From Petrolisthes cinctipes (Eukaryota > Arthropoda > Malacostraca > Decapoda > Porcellanidae): a stretch of DNA of 64,000 nucleotides. The stretch spans positions 930,001-994,000 of the forward strand of contig JAWQEG010001537.1 in assembly GCA_033782935.1 (NCBI GenBank). Reading direction: 5' to 3'. The notes beneath the pieces are model-generated. The model worked only from the letters and a program-made list of their open reading frames with translations, searched no databases and had not been told where the DNA came from. Below, in pieces: positions 1-14,418 of this stretch (position 1 is the stretch's first letter; every line of letters begins with the position of its first letter). The translations under genes were made by a program, and so were the position numbers.

Positions 1-230
1 ATTTTGAAAATACTCTAACACGGAGTAGGCATGTACAGATCGCTTCTAGGACCCAAAAATATTGATTTTCGTGTTTTGAGCCTGAATTTGAGATATAAAC
101 GGGTACAGAAGATGCATGCACATATCGACTTTGGACACCTAAAATATCGATTTATAGCATGTTTTGGGCCTGTATTTAAAAAATATTCTAGCACTGAGTA
201 GGCATGTACAGATCGCTTAAGGGACCCAAA
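1..230. repeat. Shortened-half dimer, copy 1 of 3
   Basis: A monomer with a contracted half A, reading ATTGATTTTCGTGTTTTGAG with 3 bp missing before the TGTTTTG box, is followed by a monomer with ATCGATTTATAGCATG and GCTTAAGGGACCC. The same pair recurs at about 5,637-5,870 and 7,385-7,620. The recurrence shows that ordered monomer strings are shared over more than 7 kb even where no regular HOR period is evident. Confidence 0.75.
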
Positions 231-300
231 AATATCTAATTTCCGGGTGTTTTGAGCCTGAATTTAAGATATAAACGGGTACAGAAGATGCATGCACATA

Positions 301-499
301 TTGACTATGGGCAGCTAAAATATCGATTTTCAGCATGTTTTGGGCCTGTATTTTGAAAATACTTAAACACGGAGTAGGCATATACAGATTGCATCTGGGA
401 CCCAAAAATATCGAATTTTCGGGTGTTTTGAGCCTAAATTTGAGATATAAACTGGTACAGAACATCCATGCACATAACGACTTGGGACACCTAAAATAT
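301..499. repeat. Long-range duplicate of 57,788-57,986
   Basis: This 199-bp segment matches 57,788-57,986 with only about two visible mismatches (TATGG versus TATCG, GCCTG versus GCATG). It includes rare variants not typical of the array: ACTTAAACACGG, GCATATACAGATTGCATC, CCTAAATTTG, ACTGGTACAGAACATCC and CATAACGACTTGGGACACC. The two copies lie 57,487 bp apart, one at each end of the window. A less similar third relative follows the SINE at 54,927-55,150. Confidence 0.85.
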
Positions 500-3400
500 A
501 CATTTTTAGCATGTTTTAAACCTATATTTTAAAAACATTCTAGCACTGAGTAAACATGTACAGATCGCTTCCGGAACCTAAAACTACTGAATATTCGGGT
601 GTTTTGAGCTTGAATTTGAGATGTAAACCGGTACTGAAGATGCATGCACATATCGACTTTGGGCACCTAAAATATCGATTTAAGGCTTGTTTTGGACCTG
701 TATTTTGAAAATACTCTAACACGTAGTAGGCATGTACATATCGCTTTTCATTCCTAAAAATATCGAACTTTCGGGTGTTTTGAGCCTGAATTTGAAATAT
801 AAACGGGTACAGTAGATGCATGCACATATCGACTTTGGACACCAAAAATATCGATTTTTAGCATGTACTGAGTCTATATTTTGAAAACATTTTAGCAGTG
901 CGTAGGCATATACAGATCGCTTCTGGGACCCAAAAATATCGAATTTTTGGGTGTTTTGAGCCTGAATTTAAGATATAAACGGGTACTGAAGATGCATGCA
1001 CATATCGACTTTTTGCACCTAAAATATCGATTTTGGGCATGTTTTGGGTCTGTATCTTGAAAACATTCTAGCATGCAGTAGGCATATACAGGTTGCTTCT
1101 GGGACCAAAAAATATCGAATTTTCGGGTGTTTTGAGCCTGAATTTGAGATATAAATGAGTACAGAAGATGCATGCACATATCGACTTGGGACACCTAAAA
1201 TATAAATTTTTAGCATCTTTTAAACCCAAATTTAAAAAACATTCTAGCACTGAGTAAACATGTACAGATCGCTTCTGGAACTTAAAACTATTGAATATTC
1301 GGGTGTTTTGAGCCTGAATTTGAGATATAAACGGGTACTGAAAATGCAGGCACTTATCGACTTTTTGCACCTAAAATATCGATTTTTAGCATGTTTTGGG
1401 CCTATATTTTGAAAGTATTCTAACACGGAGTAAGCATGTACAGATCGCTTCTGGGACACAAAAATATCGAATTTTCGGGTGTTTTGAGCCTGAATTTGAG
1501 ATATAATCGGGTATAGAAAATACATGTACATATCGACTTTGAGCACCCAAAATATCGATTTTAAGCATGTTTTCGGTCTATAATTTAAAAATACTCTAAC
1601 ACGGAGTAGGCATGTACAGATCGCTTCTGAGACACAAAAATATCGAATTTTCGGGTGTTTTGAGCATGAATTTGGGATATAAACGGGTACAGAAGATGCA
1701 TGCACATATCGACTTTGGGCACCTAAAATATCGATTTTGAGCATGTTTTGGGCCTGTATTTTTAAAAGTACTCTAACACGGAGTAGGCATGTACAGATCG
1801 CTTCTGGGATCCAAAAATATCGAATTTTCGGGTATATTGAGCCTGAACTTGAGATATAAACGGGTACAGAAGATGCATGCACTTATCGACTATGGGCAGC
1901 TAAAATATCGATTATCAACATGTTTTGGGCATGTATTTTGAAAATACTCTAACACGGAGTAGGCATGTACAGATCGCTTCTGGGACCCAAAAATAACGAA
2001 TTTTCAAGTGTTTTCAGCTTGAATTTGAGATATAAACGGGTACAGAACATGCATGCACTTATTGACTTGGGACACCTAAAATATCGATTTGTAGCATGTT
2101 TTGAGCCTATATTTTGAAAAACATTCTAGGACTGAGTAGGCATGTACAGATCGCTTCTGGAACCCAAAAATATTGAATTTTCGGGAGTTTTGAGCCTGAA
2201 TTTGATATGTAAACAGGTAATGAAGATGGATAATTATATCGACTCTTTGCACCTAAAATATCGATTTTGAGCATGTTTTGGGTCTGTATTGTGAAAATAC
2301 TCTAACAAGAAGTAGGCATGTACAGATCGCTTTTGAGACACAAAAATATCGAATTTTCGGGTGTTTTGAGCCTGAATTTGAGATATAAACGGGTACAGAA
2401 GATGTATGCACATATCGACTTTGGGCACCTAAAATATAGATTTTTAGCTTGTTTTGGGCCTATATTTTAAAAATATTCTATTACTGAGTAGGCATGTACA
2501 GATCGCTTCTGAAACCAAAAATATCGAATTTTCGTGTGTTTTGAGCCTGCATTTGAGATATAAACGGCTACTGAAGATGCATGCACATATCGACTTTTTT
2601 CACCAAAAATATCGATTTTGAGCATATTTTGGGTCTGTATCTTGAAACATTCTAGCAAAGAGTAGGCATGTACAAGTCGCTTCTGGGACCCAAAAATATC
2701 GAATTTTCGGGTGTCTTGAGTCTAAATTTGAGATATAAACGGCTACTGAAGATGCATGCACATATCGACTTTGGGCACCCAAAATATCAATTTTCAGCAT
2801 GTTTTGGGCCTGTATTTTGAAAATACTCTTACACGAAGTAGGCATGTACAGATATCTTCTGTGACACAATAATATCTAATTTTCGGGTGTTTTGAGCCTG
2901 AATCTGGGATATAAACGGGTACAGAAGATACATGCACATATCGACTTTTGACACCTAAATTATCGATTTTTAGCATGTTTTGAGCCTATTTTTTGAAAAG
3001 ATTCTAGCACTGAGTAGGCATGCACAGATCGCTTCTGGGACCAAAAAATATTGAATTTTCCGTCGTTTTGAGCCTGAATTTGAGATATAAACGGGTACTT
3101 AAGATGCATGCAGATATCAACTTTCGGCACCCAAAATATCGATTTTTAGCATGTTTTGGGCCAATATTTTGAAAATACTCTAACACAGACTAGGCATGTA
3201 CAGATCGCTTCTGGGACCCAAAAATATCTAATTTTCGGGTGTTTTGAGCCTGAATTTAGGATATAAACGGGTACAGAAGATGCATACACATATTGACTTT
3301 GGGCACCTCAAACATCGATTTTCAGCATGTTTTGGGCCTGAATTTGGAAATACTATAACACGGAATAGGAATGTACAGATTGCTTCTGGGGCCCAAAAAT

Positions 3401-5629
3401 ATCGAATTTTCGGGAATTTTGATCCTGAATTTGAGATATAATCGGGTACAGAAGATGCATGCTCATATCCACTTTGGGCACCTAAAATATCGATTATCAG
3501 CATGTTTTGGGCCTGTATTTTGAAAGTACTCTAACACGGAGTAGGCATGTACAGATCGCTTCTGGGACCCAAAAATATCGAATTTTCGGTTGTTTTGAGC
3601 CTGAATTTAAGATATAAACGGGTAGAGAAGATGCATGCACATATCGACTATGTGGAGCTAAAATATCGATTTTCAGCATGTTTTGGGCATTTATTTTGAA
3701 AATACTCTAAAACGAAGTATGCATGTACAGATATCTTCTAGGACCCAAAAATATCGAATTTTCGGTTGTCTTGAGCCTGAATTTGAGATAAAAACGGGTA
3801 CAGAAGATGCATACACATATTGACTTTGGGCACCTCAAATATCGATTTTCAGCATGTTTTGGGCCTGTATTTTGAAAATACTCTAACTCGGAATAGGCAT
3901 GTTCAGATATCTTCTGGGACCCAAAAATATCGAATTTTCGGTTGTTTTGAGCCTGAATTTGAGATATAAACGGGTACAGAAGATGCATGCACATATCGAC
4001 TATGTGGAGCTAAAATATCGATTTTCAGCATGTTTTGGGCATGTATTTTGAAAATACTCTAACACGGAGTAGGCATGTACAGATCGCTTCTGGGACCCAA
4101 AAATCTCGAATTTTCGGGTGTTTCGAGCCCGAATTTGAGATATAAACGGGTACAGAAGATGCATGCACATATCGACTTTGGGCACCTAAACTATCGATTT
4201 TCAGCATGTTTTATGCCCTGTATTTTGAAAGTACTCTAACATGGAGTAGGCTTGTACAGATCGCTTAAGGGACCCAAAAATATCGAATTTTCGGATTTTT
4301 GAGCCTGAATTTAAGATATAAACGGGTACAGAAGATGCATGCACATATCGACTTTTTGCACCTAAAATATCGATTTTCAGCATGTTTTGGTACTATATTT
4401 TAAAAACACTCTAACACGGAGTAGGCATGTACAGATCGCTTAAGGGACCCAAAATTAAACGAATTTTCGGGTGTTTTGAGCCTGAATTTGAGATATAAAC
4501 TGGTACAGAAGATGCATGCACATATCGACTTTTTGCACCTAAAATATCGATTTTGAGCATGTTTTGGATCTGTATCATGAAAAAATTCTAGCAAGGAGTA
4601 GGCATGTACAGATTGCTTCTGGGACCCAAAAATATCGAATTTTCTGGTGTTTAGAACCTGAATTTGGGATATAGACGGATACATAAGATGCATGCACATA
4701 TCGTCTTTGGGCACCTAAAATATCGATTTTGAGCATGTTTTGGGCCTGTATTTTGAAAATACTCTAACACGGAGTAGGCATGTACAGATCGCTTCGGGGA
4801 CCCAAAAATATCGAATTTTCGGGTGTTTTGAGCCTGAATTTGAGATATAAACGGGTACAGAAGATGCATGCACATATCGACTTTTTGCACCTAAAATATC
4901 GATTTTGAGCATGTTTTGGGTGTGTTTCTTGAAAACATTCTAACAAGAAGTAGGCATGTACAGATTGCTTCTGGGAGCCAAAAATATCGAATTTTCGAGT
5001 GTTTTGAACCTGAATATGGGATATAGACGGGTACAGAAGATGCATACCCATATTGACTTAGGGCACCTAAAATATAGATTTTCAGCATGTTTTGGGCCTC
5101 TATTTTAAAAACACTCTTACACGGAGTATGCACGTACAGATCGCTTCTGGGACCCAAAAATATTGAATTTTCGGGTGTTTTGAGCCTGAATTTGAGATAT
5201 AAACGGGTACAGAAGAAGCATGCACATATCGACTTTGGACACCTAAAATATCGATTTTTAGCATGTTTTGAGCCTATATTTTGAAAAAATTCTAGCACTG
5301 AGTATGCATGTACAGATCGCTTAAGGGACCCAAAAATATCGAATTTTCGAGTGTTTTGAACCTGAATTTGAGATATAGACGGGTACAGAAGATGCATACA
5401 CATATTGACTTTGGGCAGCTAAAATATCGATTTTCAGCATGTTTTAGACCTGTATTTTGAAAATACTCTAACACGGAGTATGTATGTACAGATGGCTTTA
5501 GGGACCCAAAAACATCGAATATTCTGGTGTTTTGATTCTGAATTTGAGATATAAACGGGTACAGAAGATGCATGCACATATCGACTTTGGGCACCCAAAA
5601 TATTGATTTTCAGCATGTTTTAGGCCTCT

Positions 5630-7566
5630 ATTTTTAAAATACTCTAACACGGAGTAGACACGTACAGATCGCTTCTGGGACCCAAAAATATTGATTTTCG
5701 TGTTTTGAGCCTGAATTTGAGATATAAACGGGTACAGAAGATGCATGCACATATCGACTTTGGACACCTAAAATATCGATTTATAGCATGTTTTGGGCCT
5801 GTATTTTAAAAATATTCTAGCACTGAGTAGGCATGTGCAGATTGCTTAAGGGACCCAAAAATATCTAATTTTCGGAGTTTTGAGCCTGAATTTAAGATAT
5901 AAACGGGTACAGAAGATGCATGCACATATCGACTTTGGGCACTTAAAATATCGATTTTGAGCATGTTTTGGGTCTGTATCTTGAAAACATTCTAGCAAGG
6001 AGTAGGCATGTACAGATTGCTTCTGCGACCCAAAAATATCGAATTTTCTGGTGTTTTGAACCTGAATTAGGGATATACACGGGTACAGAAGATGCATACA
6101 CATATTGACTTTGGGCACATAAAATATCGATTTTCAGCATGTTTTGGGCCTGTATTTTAAGAACACTCTAACACGGAGTATGCACGCACATATCGCTTCT
6201 GGGACCCAAAAATATCGAATTTTCAGGTGTTTTGAGCCTGAATTTGAGATATAAACAGGTACAGAAGATACATGCACATATCGACTTTGGGCACCCAAAA
6301 TATCGATTTTGATCATGTTTTAAGCCTGTATTTTTAAAATACTCTAACACGGAGTAGACACGTACAGATCGCTTCTGGGACCCAAATAAATCGAATTTTC
6401 GGGTGTTCTGAGCCTGAATTTGAGATATGAACGGGTACAGAAGATGCATGCACATATCGACTTTTTGCACCTAAAATATCGATTTTGAGCGTGTTTTGGT
6501 CTGTATCTTGAAAACTTTCTAGCAAGGAGTAGGCATGTACAGATTGCTTCTGGGACCCCAAAATATCGAATTTTCTGGTGTTTTGAACCTGAATTAGGGA
6601 TATACACGGGTACAGAAGATGCATACACATATTGACTTTGGGCACATAAAATATCGATTTTCAGCATGTTTTGGGCCTGTATTTTAAAAATACTCTAACA
6701 CGGAGTAAGCACGTACAGATCGCTTCTGGGACCCAAAAATATTGAATTTTCGGGTGTTTTGAGCCTGAATTTGAGATATAAACGGGTACAGAAGATGCAT
6801 GCACATATCGACTTTGGGCACCCAAAATATCGATTTTGAGCATATTTTGGGCCTGTAGTTTTAAAATACTCTAACACGGAGTAAACACGTACATATCGCT
6901 TCTGGGACACAAAAATATCGAATTTTTGGTTGTTTTGAGCCTGAATTTGAGATATAAACGGGTACAGAAGATGCATGAACATATCGACTTTGGGCACCCA
7001 AAATATCGATTTTTAGCATCTTCTGAGCCTCTACTTTGAAAATATTCTAGCACTGAGTAGGCATGTACAGATTGCTTCTGGGACCCAAAAATATCGAATT
7101 TTCGGGTGTTTTGAACCTGAATATGGGATATAGACTTGTACAGAAGATGCATACACATATTGACTTTGGCACCTAAAATATCGATTTTCAGCATGTTTTG
7201 GGCCTGTATTTTGAAAATACTCTAACACGGAGTAGACATGTACAGATCGCTTCTGGGACCCAAAAATATCGAATTTTTGGGTGTTTTGAGCCTGAATTCG
7301 AGATATAAATGGGTACAGAAGATGCATGCACATATCGACTTTGGGCACCTAAAATATCGATTTTGAGCATATTTTGGGCCTGTATTTTGAAAATACTCTA
7401 ACACGGAGTAGGCATGTACAGATCGCTTCTGGGACCCAAAAATATTTATTTTCGTGTTTTGAGCCTGAATTTGAGATATAAACGGGTACAGAAGATGCAT
7501 GCACATATCGACTTTGGACACCTAAAATATCGATTTATAGCATGTTTTGGGCCTGTATTTAAAAAA
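5630..7566. repeat. Mosaic satellite leading into the 6-mer HOR
   Basis: This stretch contains satellite monomers only. Segments at 6,334-7,194 resemble 7,600-8,400 at an offset of 1,227 bp (seven monomers), with more mismatches than the tandem copies that follow. They therefore look like a diverged earlier row of the same HOR family. There is no gene. Confidence 0.65.
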
Positions 7567-8619
7567 TATTCTAGCACTGAGTAGGCATGTGCAGATTGCT
7601 TAAGGGACCCAAAAATATCTAATTTTCGGAGTTTTGAGCCTGAATTTGAGATATAAACGGGTACAGAAGATACATTCACATATCGACTTTTTGCACTTAA
7701 AATATCGATTTTGAGCACGTTTTGGGTCTGTATATTGAAAACATTCTAGCAAGGAGTAGGCATGTACAGATTGCTTCTGGGACCCCAAAATATCGAATTT
7801 TCTGGTGTTTTGAACCTGAATTAGGGATATACACGGGTACAGAAGATGCATACACATATTGATTTTGGGCACATAAAATATCGATTTTCAGCATGTTTTG
7901 GGCCTGTATTTTAAAAACACTCTAACACGGAGTATGCACGTACAGATCGCTTCTGGGACCCAAGAATATTGAATTTTCGGGTGTTTTAAGCCTCAATTTG
8001 AGATATAAACGGGTACAGAAGATGCATGCACATATCGACTTTGGGCACCCAAAATATCGATTTGGAGCATATTTTGGGCCTGTAGTTTTAAAATACTCTA
8101 ACAAGGAGTAGACACGTACAGACCGCTTCTGGGACACAAAAATATCGAGTTTTTGGGTGTTTTGAGCCTGAATTTGAGATATAAACGGGTACAGAAGATG
8201 CATGAACATATCGACTTTGGGCACCCAAAATATCGATTTTTTGCATTTTCTAAACCTCTATTTTGAAAATATTCTAGCACTGAGTAGGCATGTACAGATC
8301 GCTTCTGGGACCGAAAAATATTGAATTTTCGGGGGTTTTGAGCCTGAATTTGAGATATAACTGGGTACAGATAATGCATACACATATTGACTTTGTGCAC
8401 CTAAAATATCAATTTTCAGCATGTTTTGGGCCTGCATTTTAAAAACACCCTAACACGGAGTATGCATGTATAGATCGCTTAAGGGACCCAAAAATATGGA
8501 TTATTCGGGTGTTTTGAGCTGAATTTGAGATATAAATAGGTACAGAAGATGCATGCACATATCGACTTTGACACCCAAAATATCGATTTTTAGTATGTTT
8601 TGGGCGTATAATTTGAAAA
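7567..8619. repeat. 6-mer higher-order repeat, row 1 (1,053 bp)
   Basis: Six consecutive, mutually different monomers are repeated in the same order in the next row at an offset of exactly 1,053 bp. The row opens with the GTGCAGATTGCTTAAGGG type and closes with the GGGCGTATAATTTG type. Shared rare variants, such as GATTTTGGGCACATAAAAT and CCCAAATTTGG-like changes near 8,060, show that the two rows come from one duplication. Point differences are scattered through the block. Confidence 0.85.
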
Positions 8620-9672
8620 TATTCTAGCACTGAGTAGGCATGTGCAGATTGCTTAAGGGACCCAAAAATATCTAATTTTCGGAGTTTTGAGCCTGAATTT
8701 GAGATATAAACGGGTACAGAAGATACATGCACATATCGACTTTTTGCACTTAAAATATCGATTTTGAGCATGTTTTGGGTCTGTATATTGAAAACATTCT
8801 AGCAAGGAGTAGGCATGTACAGATTGCTTCTGGGACCCCAAAATATCGAATTTTCTGGTGTTTTGAACCTGAATTAGGGATATACACGGGTACAGAAGAT
8901 GCATACACATATTGATTTTGGGCACATAAAATATCGATTTTCGGCATGTTTTGGGCCTGTATTTTAAAAACACTCTAACACGGAGTATGCACGTACAGAT
9001 CGCTTCTGGGACCCAAAAATATTGAATTTTAGGGTGTTTTGAGCCTGAATTTGAGATATAAACGGGTACAGAAGATGCATGCACACATCGACTTTGGGCT
9101 CCCAAAATATCGATTTGGAGCATATTTTGGGCCTGTAGTTTTAAAATACTCTAACACGGAGTAGACACGTACAGACCACTTCTGGGACACAAAAATATCG
9201 AATTTTTGGGTGTTTTGAGCCTGAATTTGAGATATAAACGGGTACAGAAGATGCATGAACATATCGACTTTGGGCACCCAAAATATCGATTTTTAGCATT
9301 TTCTGAGCCTCTATTTTGAAAATATTCTAGCACTGAGTAGGCATGTACAGATCGCTTCAAAGACCGAAAAATATTGAATTTTCGGGTGTTTTGAGCCTGA
9401 ATTTGAGATATAACTGGGTACAGAGAATGCATACACATATTGACTTTGTGCACCTAATATATCAATTTTCAGCATGTTTTGGGCCTGCATTTTAAAAACA
9501 CCCTAACACGGAGTATGCATGTACAGATCGCTTAAGGGACCCAAAAATATGGATATTTCGGGTGTTTTGAGCTGAATTTGAGATATAAATAGGTACAGAA
9601 GATGCATGCACATATCGACTTTGACACCCAAAATATCGATTTTTAGTATGTTTTGGGCGTATAATTTGAAAA
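8620..9672. repeat. 6-mer higher-order repeat, row 2 (1,053 bp)
   Basis: This is the second row of the 6-mer HOR. It matches row 1 at offset 1,053 until about 9,675, where the sequence changes to CTAGCCCTGTGTAGG and the correspondence ends. Differences from row 1 include an AGGG in place of CGGG near 9,030 and CTTCAAAGACCG near 9,355. The rows are similar but not freshly copied. Confidence 0.85.
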
Positions 9673-12600
9673 TATTCTAGCCCTGTGTAGGCATGTACAA
9701 ATCGCTTCTGGGACCCAAAAATATCGAATTTTCGGGTGTTTTGAGCCAGAATTTGGGATATAACCGTGTACAGAGGATGCGTGCACTTATCGACTTTTTG
9801 CACCTAAAATATCGATTTTGAGCATGTTTTGGGTCTGTATCTTGAAACAATTCTAACAAGGAGTAGGCATGTACAGATCACTTCTGACCCCAAAAATATC
9901 GAATTTTCTGGTGTTTTGAACCTGAATTTGGGATATAGGTGGGTACAGAAGAAGCATACACATATTGACTTTGGGCACCTAAAATATCGATTTTCAGCAT
10001 GTTTTGGGCCTGTATTTTGAAAATACTCTAACACGGAGTAGGCATGTACAGATCGCTTCTGGGACACAAAAATATCGAATTTTTGGGTGTTTTGAGCCTG
10101 AATTTGAGATATAAACGGGTACAGAAGATGCATGAACATATTGACTTTGGGCAGCTAAAATATCGATTTTCTGCATGTTTTAGTCCTGTATTTAGAAAAT
10201 ACTCTAACACGGAGTAGACACGTACAGATCGCTTCTGGGACCCAAATAAATCGAATTTTCGGGTGTTCTGAGCCTGAATTTAAGATATGAACGGGTACAG
10301 AAGATGCATGCACATATTGACTTTGGGCACCTAAAATATAGATTTTCAGCATGTTTTGGGCCTGTATTTTGAAAATACATTACCACGGAGTAGGCATGTA
10401 CAGATCGCTTCTGGGACACAAAAATATCGATTTTTTGGGTGTTTTGAGCCTGAATTTGAGATATAAACGGGTACAGAAGATGCATGCACATATCGACTTT
10501 TCACACCTAAAATATCGATTTATAGCATGTTTTAAGCCTGTATTTTAAAAACATTCTAGCATTGAGTAGGCATGTGCAGATCGCTTAAGGGACCCAAAAA
10601 TATCGAATTTTCGGAGTTTTGAGCCTGAATTTGAGATATAAACGGGTACACAAGATGCATGCACATTTCGACTTTTTGCACCTAAAATATCGATTTTGAG
10701 CATGTTTTGGGCCTGTATTTTGAAAATACTCTAACACGGAGTAGACACGTACAGATCGCTTCGGGGACCCAAATAAATCGAATTTTCGGGTGTTCTGAGC
10801 CTGAATTTGAGATATAAACGGGTACAGAAGATGCATGCACATATCGACTTTTCACACCTAAAATATCGATTTATAGCATTTTTTTAACCTGTATTTTAAA
10901 AATATTCTAGCACTGAGTAGGCATGTGCAGATCGCTTAAGGGACCCAAAAATATCGAATTTTCGGAGTTTTGAGCCTGAATTTGAGATATAAACGGGTAC
11001 AGAAGATGCATGCACATATCGACTTTGGGCACCCAAAATATCGATTTTGAGCATGTTTTGGGCCTGTATTTTTAAAACACTCTAACACGGAGTAGACACG
11101 TACAGATCGCTTCTGGGACCCAAATAAATCGAATTTTCGGGTGTTCTGAGCCTGAATTTGAGATATAAACGGGTACAGAAGATGCATGCACATATCGACT
11201 TTGGGCACCAAAAATATCGATTTGGAGCATGTTTTGGGCCTGAATTTTGAAAATACTCTAACACGGTGTAGACATGTACAGATCGCTTCTGGAACACAAA
11301 AATATCGATTTTTTGGGTGTTTTGAGCCTGAATTTGAGATATAAACGGGAACAGAAGATGCATGCACATATCGACTTTGGCACCCAAAATATCGATTTTT
11401 AGTATGTTTTGGGCGTATAATTTGAAAATATTCTAGCACTGAGTAGGCATGTACAGATCGCTTCTGGGACCCAAAAATATCGAATTTTGGGGGGTTTTGA
11501 GCCAGAATTTGGGATATAACCGGGTACAGAGGATGCATGCACATATCGACTTTTTGCACCTAAAATATTGATTTTAAGCATGTTTTGGGTCTGTATCTTG
11601 AAAACATTCTAGCAAGGAGTAGGCATGTACAAGTCGCCTCTGGGAACCAAAAATATCGAATTTTTGGGTGTTTTGAGCCTGAATTTGAGATATAAACGGG
11701 TACAGATGATGCATGCACATATCGACTTTGGGCACCTAAAATATCGATTTTTAACATGTTTTGGGCCTGTATTTTGAAAATACTCTAACACGGTGTAGAC
11801 ATGTACAGATCGCTTCTGGGACACAAAAATATCGATTTTTTGGGTGTTTTGAGCCTGAATTTGAGATATAAACGGGTACAGATGATGCATGCACTTATCG
11901 ACTTTTCACACCTAAAATATCATTTTTGAGCATGTTTTAAGCCTGTATTTTAAAAACATTCTAGCACTCAGTAGGCATGTGCAGATCGCTAAAGGGACCT
12001 AAAAATATCGAATTTTTGGAGTTTTGAGCCTGAATTTGAGATATAAACGGGTACAGAAGATGCATGCACATATCGACTTTGGGCACCTAAAATATCGATT
12101 TTGAGTATGTTTTGGGCCTGTATTTAAAAAATACTTTAACACGGAGTAGACATGTACAGATCACTTTTGGGACCCAAAAATATCGAATTTTCGGGTGTTT
12201 TGAGCCTGAATTTTAGATATAAACGGGTCAAAAAGATGCATCCACATATTGACTTTGGGCAGCTAAAATATCGATTTTCAGCATGTTTTAGGCCTGTATC
12301 TTAAAAATACTCTAACACGGAGTAGACACGTACAGATCGCTTCTGGGACCCAAATAAATCGAATTTTCGGGTGTTCTGAGCCTGAATTTGAGATATGAAC
12401 GGGTACAGAAGATGCATGCACATATCGACTTTATGCACCTAAAATATCGATTTTCAGCATGTTTTGGGCCTGTATTTTGAAAATACTCAAACACGGTGTA
12501 GACATGTACAGATCGCTTCTGGGACACAAAAATATCGATTTTTTGGGTGTTTTGAGCCTGAATTTGAGATATAAACGGGTACAGAAGATGCATGCACATA

Positions 12601-12837
12601 TCGACTTTGGCACCCAAAATATCGATTTTTAGTATGTTTTGGGCGTATAATTTGAAAATATTCTAGCACAGAGTAGGCATGTACAGATCGCTACTGGGAC
12701 CCAAAAATATCGAATTTTCATGGGTTTTGAGCCAGAATTTGGGATATAACCGGGTACAGAGGATGAATGCACATATCGACTTTTTGCACCTAAAATATCG
12801 ATTTTGAGCATGTTTTGGGCCTGCATTTTAAAAACTT
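9673..12837. repeat. Mosaic satellite with a 7-mer-spaced duplicate
   Basis: This is monomeric and mosaic satellite. Within it, 11,066-11,565 matches 12,296-12,795 at an offset of 1,230 bp (seven monomers). The string shared is an ACACGTACAG/AAATAAATCG monomer, a CACGGTGTAGAC monomer and a GGGCGTATAATTTG monomer, in that order. The copies differ at several positions, for example GGTACAGAGGATGCATG versus GGATGAATG. No gene is present. Confidence 0.7.
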
Positions 12838-13640
12838 TCTAGCAAGAAGTATGCATGTACAGATTGCTTCTGGGAACCAAAAATATCGAATTTTTGAGTG
12901 TTTTGAATCTGAATTTGGGATTTAGACGGGTACAGAAGATGCATACACATATTGACTTTGAGCAGCTAAAATATCGATTTTTAGCATGTTTTAGGCCTGT
13001 ATTTTGAAAATACTCTAAAACAGAGTATGCATGTACACATTGCTTTTGGGACCCAAAAATATCGAATATTCGGGTGTTTTGAGTCTGAATTTGAGATATA
13101 AACGGGTACAGAAGATGCATGCACATATCGACTTTGGGCACCCAAAATATCGATTTTGAGCATGTTTTGGGCCTGTAATTTTATAATACTCTAACACGGA
13201 GTAGACACGTACAGATCGCTTCTGGAACCCAAATAAATCGAATTTTAGGGTGTTCTGAGCCTGAATTTGAGATATGAATGGATACAGAAGTTGCATGCAC
13301 ATATCGACTTTGGGCACCTAAAATATCGATTTTGAGCATGTATTGGGCCTGTATTTTGAAAATACTATAGCACGGTGTAGACATGTACAGATCGCTTCTG
13401 GGACACAAAAATATCGATTTTTTGGGTGTTTTGAGCCTGAATTTGAGATATAAACGGGTACAGAAGATGCATGCACATATCGACTTTGGCACCCAAAATA
13501 TCGATTTTTAGTATGTTTTGGGCGTATAATTTGAAAATATTCTAGCACTGAATAGGCATGTACAGATCGCTTTTGGGACCCAAATATATCGAATTATCTG
13601 TTTTTTTGAACCAGAATTATGGATATACACGGGTACAGAA
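12838..13640. repeat. Five-type monomer cassette, 9-mer-spaced copy 1
   Basis: Five monomer types follow each other here: AGCAAGAAGTA, then GTACACATTGC with AATATTCGGG, then ACACGTACAG with AAATAAATCG and TTCTGAGCC, then CACGGTGTAGAC with GACACAAAAATATCG, then TTTGGCACCC with GGGCGTATAATTTG. The block matches 14,419-15,221 at an offset of 1,581 bp (nine monomers). After about 13,640 the two diverge. The same ordered string recurs elsewhere in the core. Confidence 0.8.
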
Positions 13641-14418
13641 GATGCATACACATATTGACTTTGGGCACGTCAAATATCGATTTTCAGCATGTTTTGGGCC
13701 TGTATTTTAAAAACACTCTAACACGGAGTATGCACGTTCAGATCGCTTCTGGGACCCAAATATATCGAATTTTCTGGTGTTTTGAACCAGAATTAGGGAT
13801 ATACACGGGTACAGAAGATGCATGCACATTTCGACTTTGGCACCCAAAATATCGATTTTTAGTATGCTTTGGGCGTATAATTTGAAAATATTCTAGCACT
13901 GAGTAGGCATGTACAGATCGCTTCTGGGACCCAAATATATCGAATTTTCGGGTGTTTTGAACCAGAATTAGGGATATACACGGATACAGAAGATGCATGC
14001 ACATTTCGACTTTGGCACCCAAAATATCGATTTTTAGTATGTTTTGGGCGTATAATTTGAAAATATTCTAGCACTGAGTAGGCATGTACAGATCGCTTCT
14101 GGGACCCAAAAATATTGAATTTTCGGGTGTTTTGTGCCTGAATTTGAGATATAAACGGGTACAGAAGATGCATGCACATATTGACTTTAAGCACCCAAAA
14201 TATCGATTTTGAGCACGTTTTGTGCCTGAATTTTTAAAATACTCTAACACTGAGTAGACACGTACAGATCGCTTCTGGGACCCAAATAAATCGAATTTTC
14301 GGGTGTTCTGAGCCTGAATTTGAGATATAAACGGGTAAAGAAGATGCATGCACATTTCGACTTTTTGCACCTAAAATATCGATTTTGAGTATGTTTAGGG
14401 TCTGTATCTTGAAAACAT

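Larger units (their letters stand above)
1..5629. repeat. Diverged, mostly monomeric satellite flank
   Basis: Adjacent monomers here differ at many positions, and I see no long ordered block repeated in tandem. Several types are shared with the far right of the window rather than with the core: the GCATATACAGATTGCATC type near 380 and the TTGGGACACCTAAAATATAA type near 1,186. Monomers around 3.5-5.4 kb look closer to the general consensus. The stretch holds no gene. It looks like an older or less homogenised layer of the array. Confidence 0.7.
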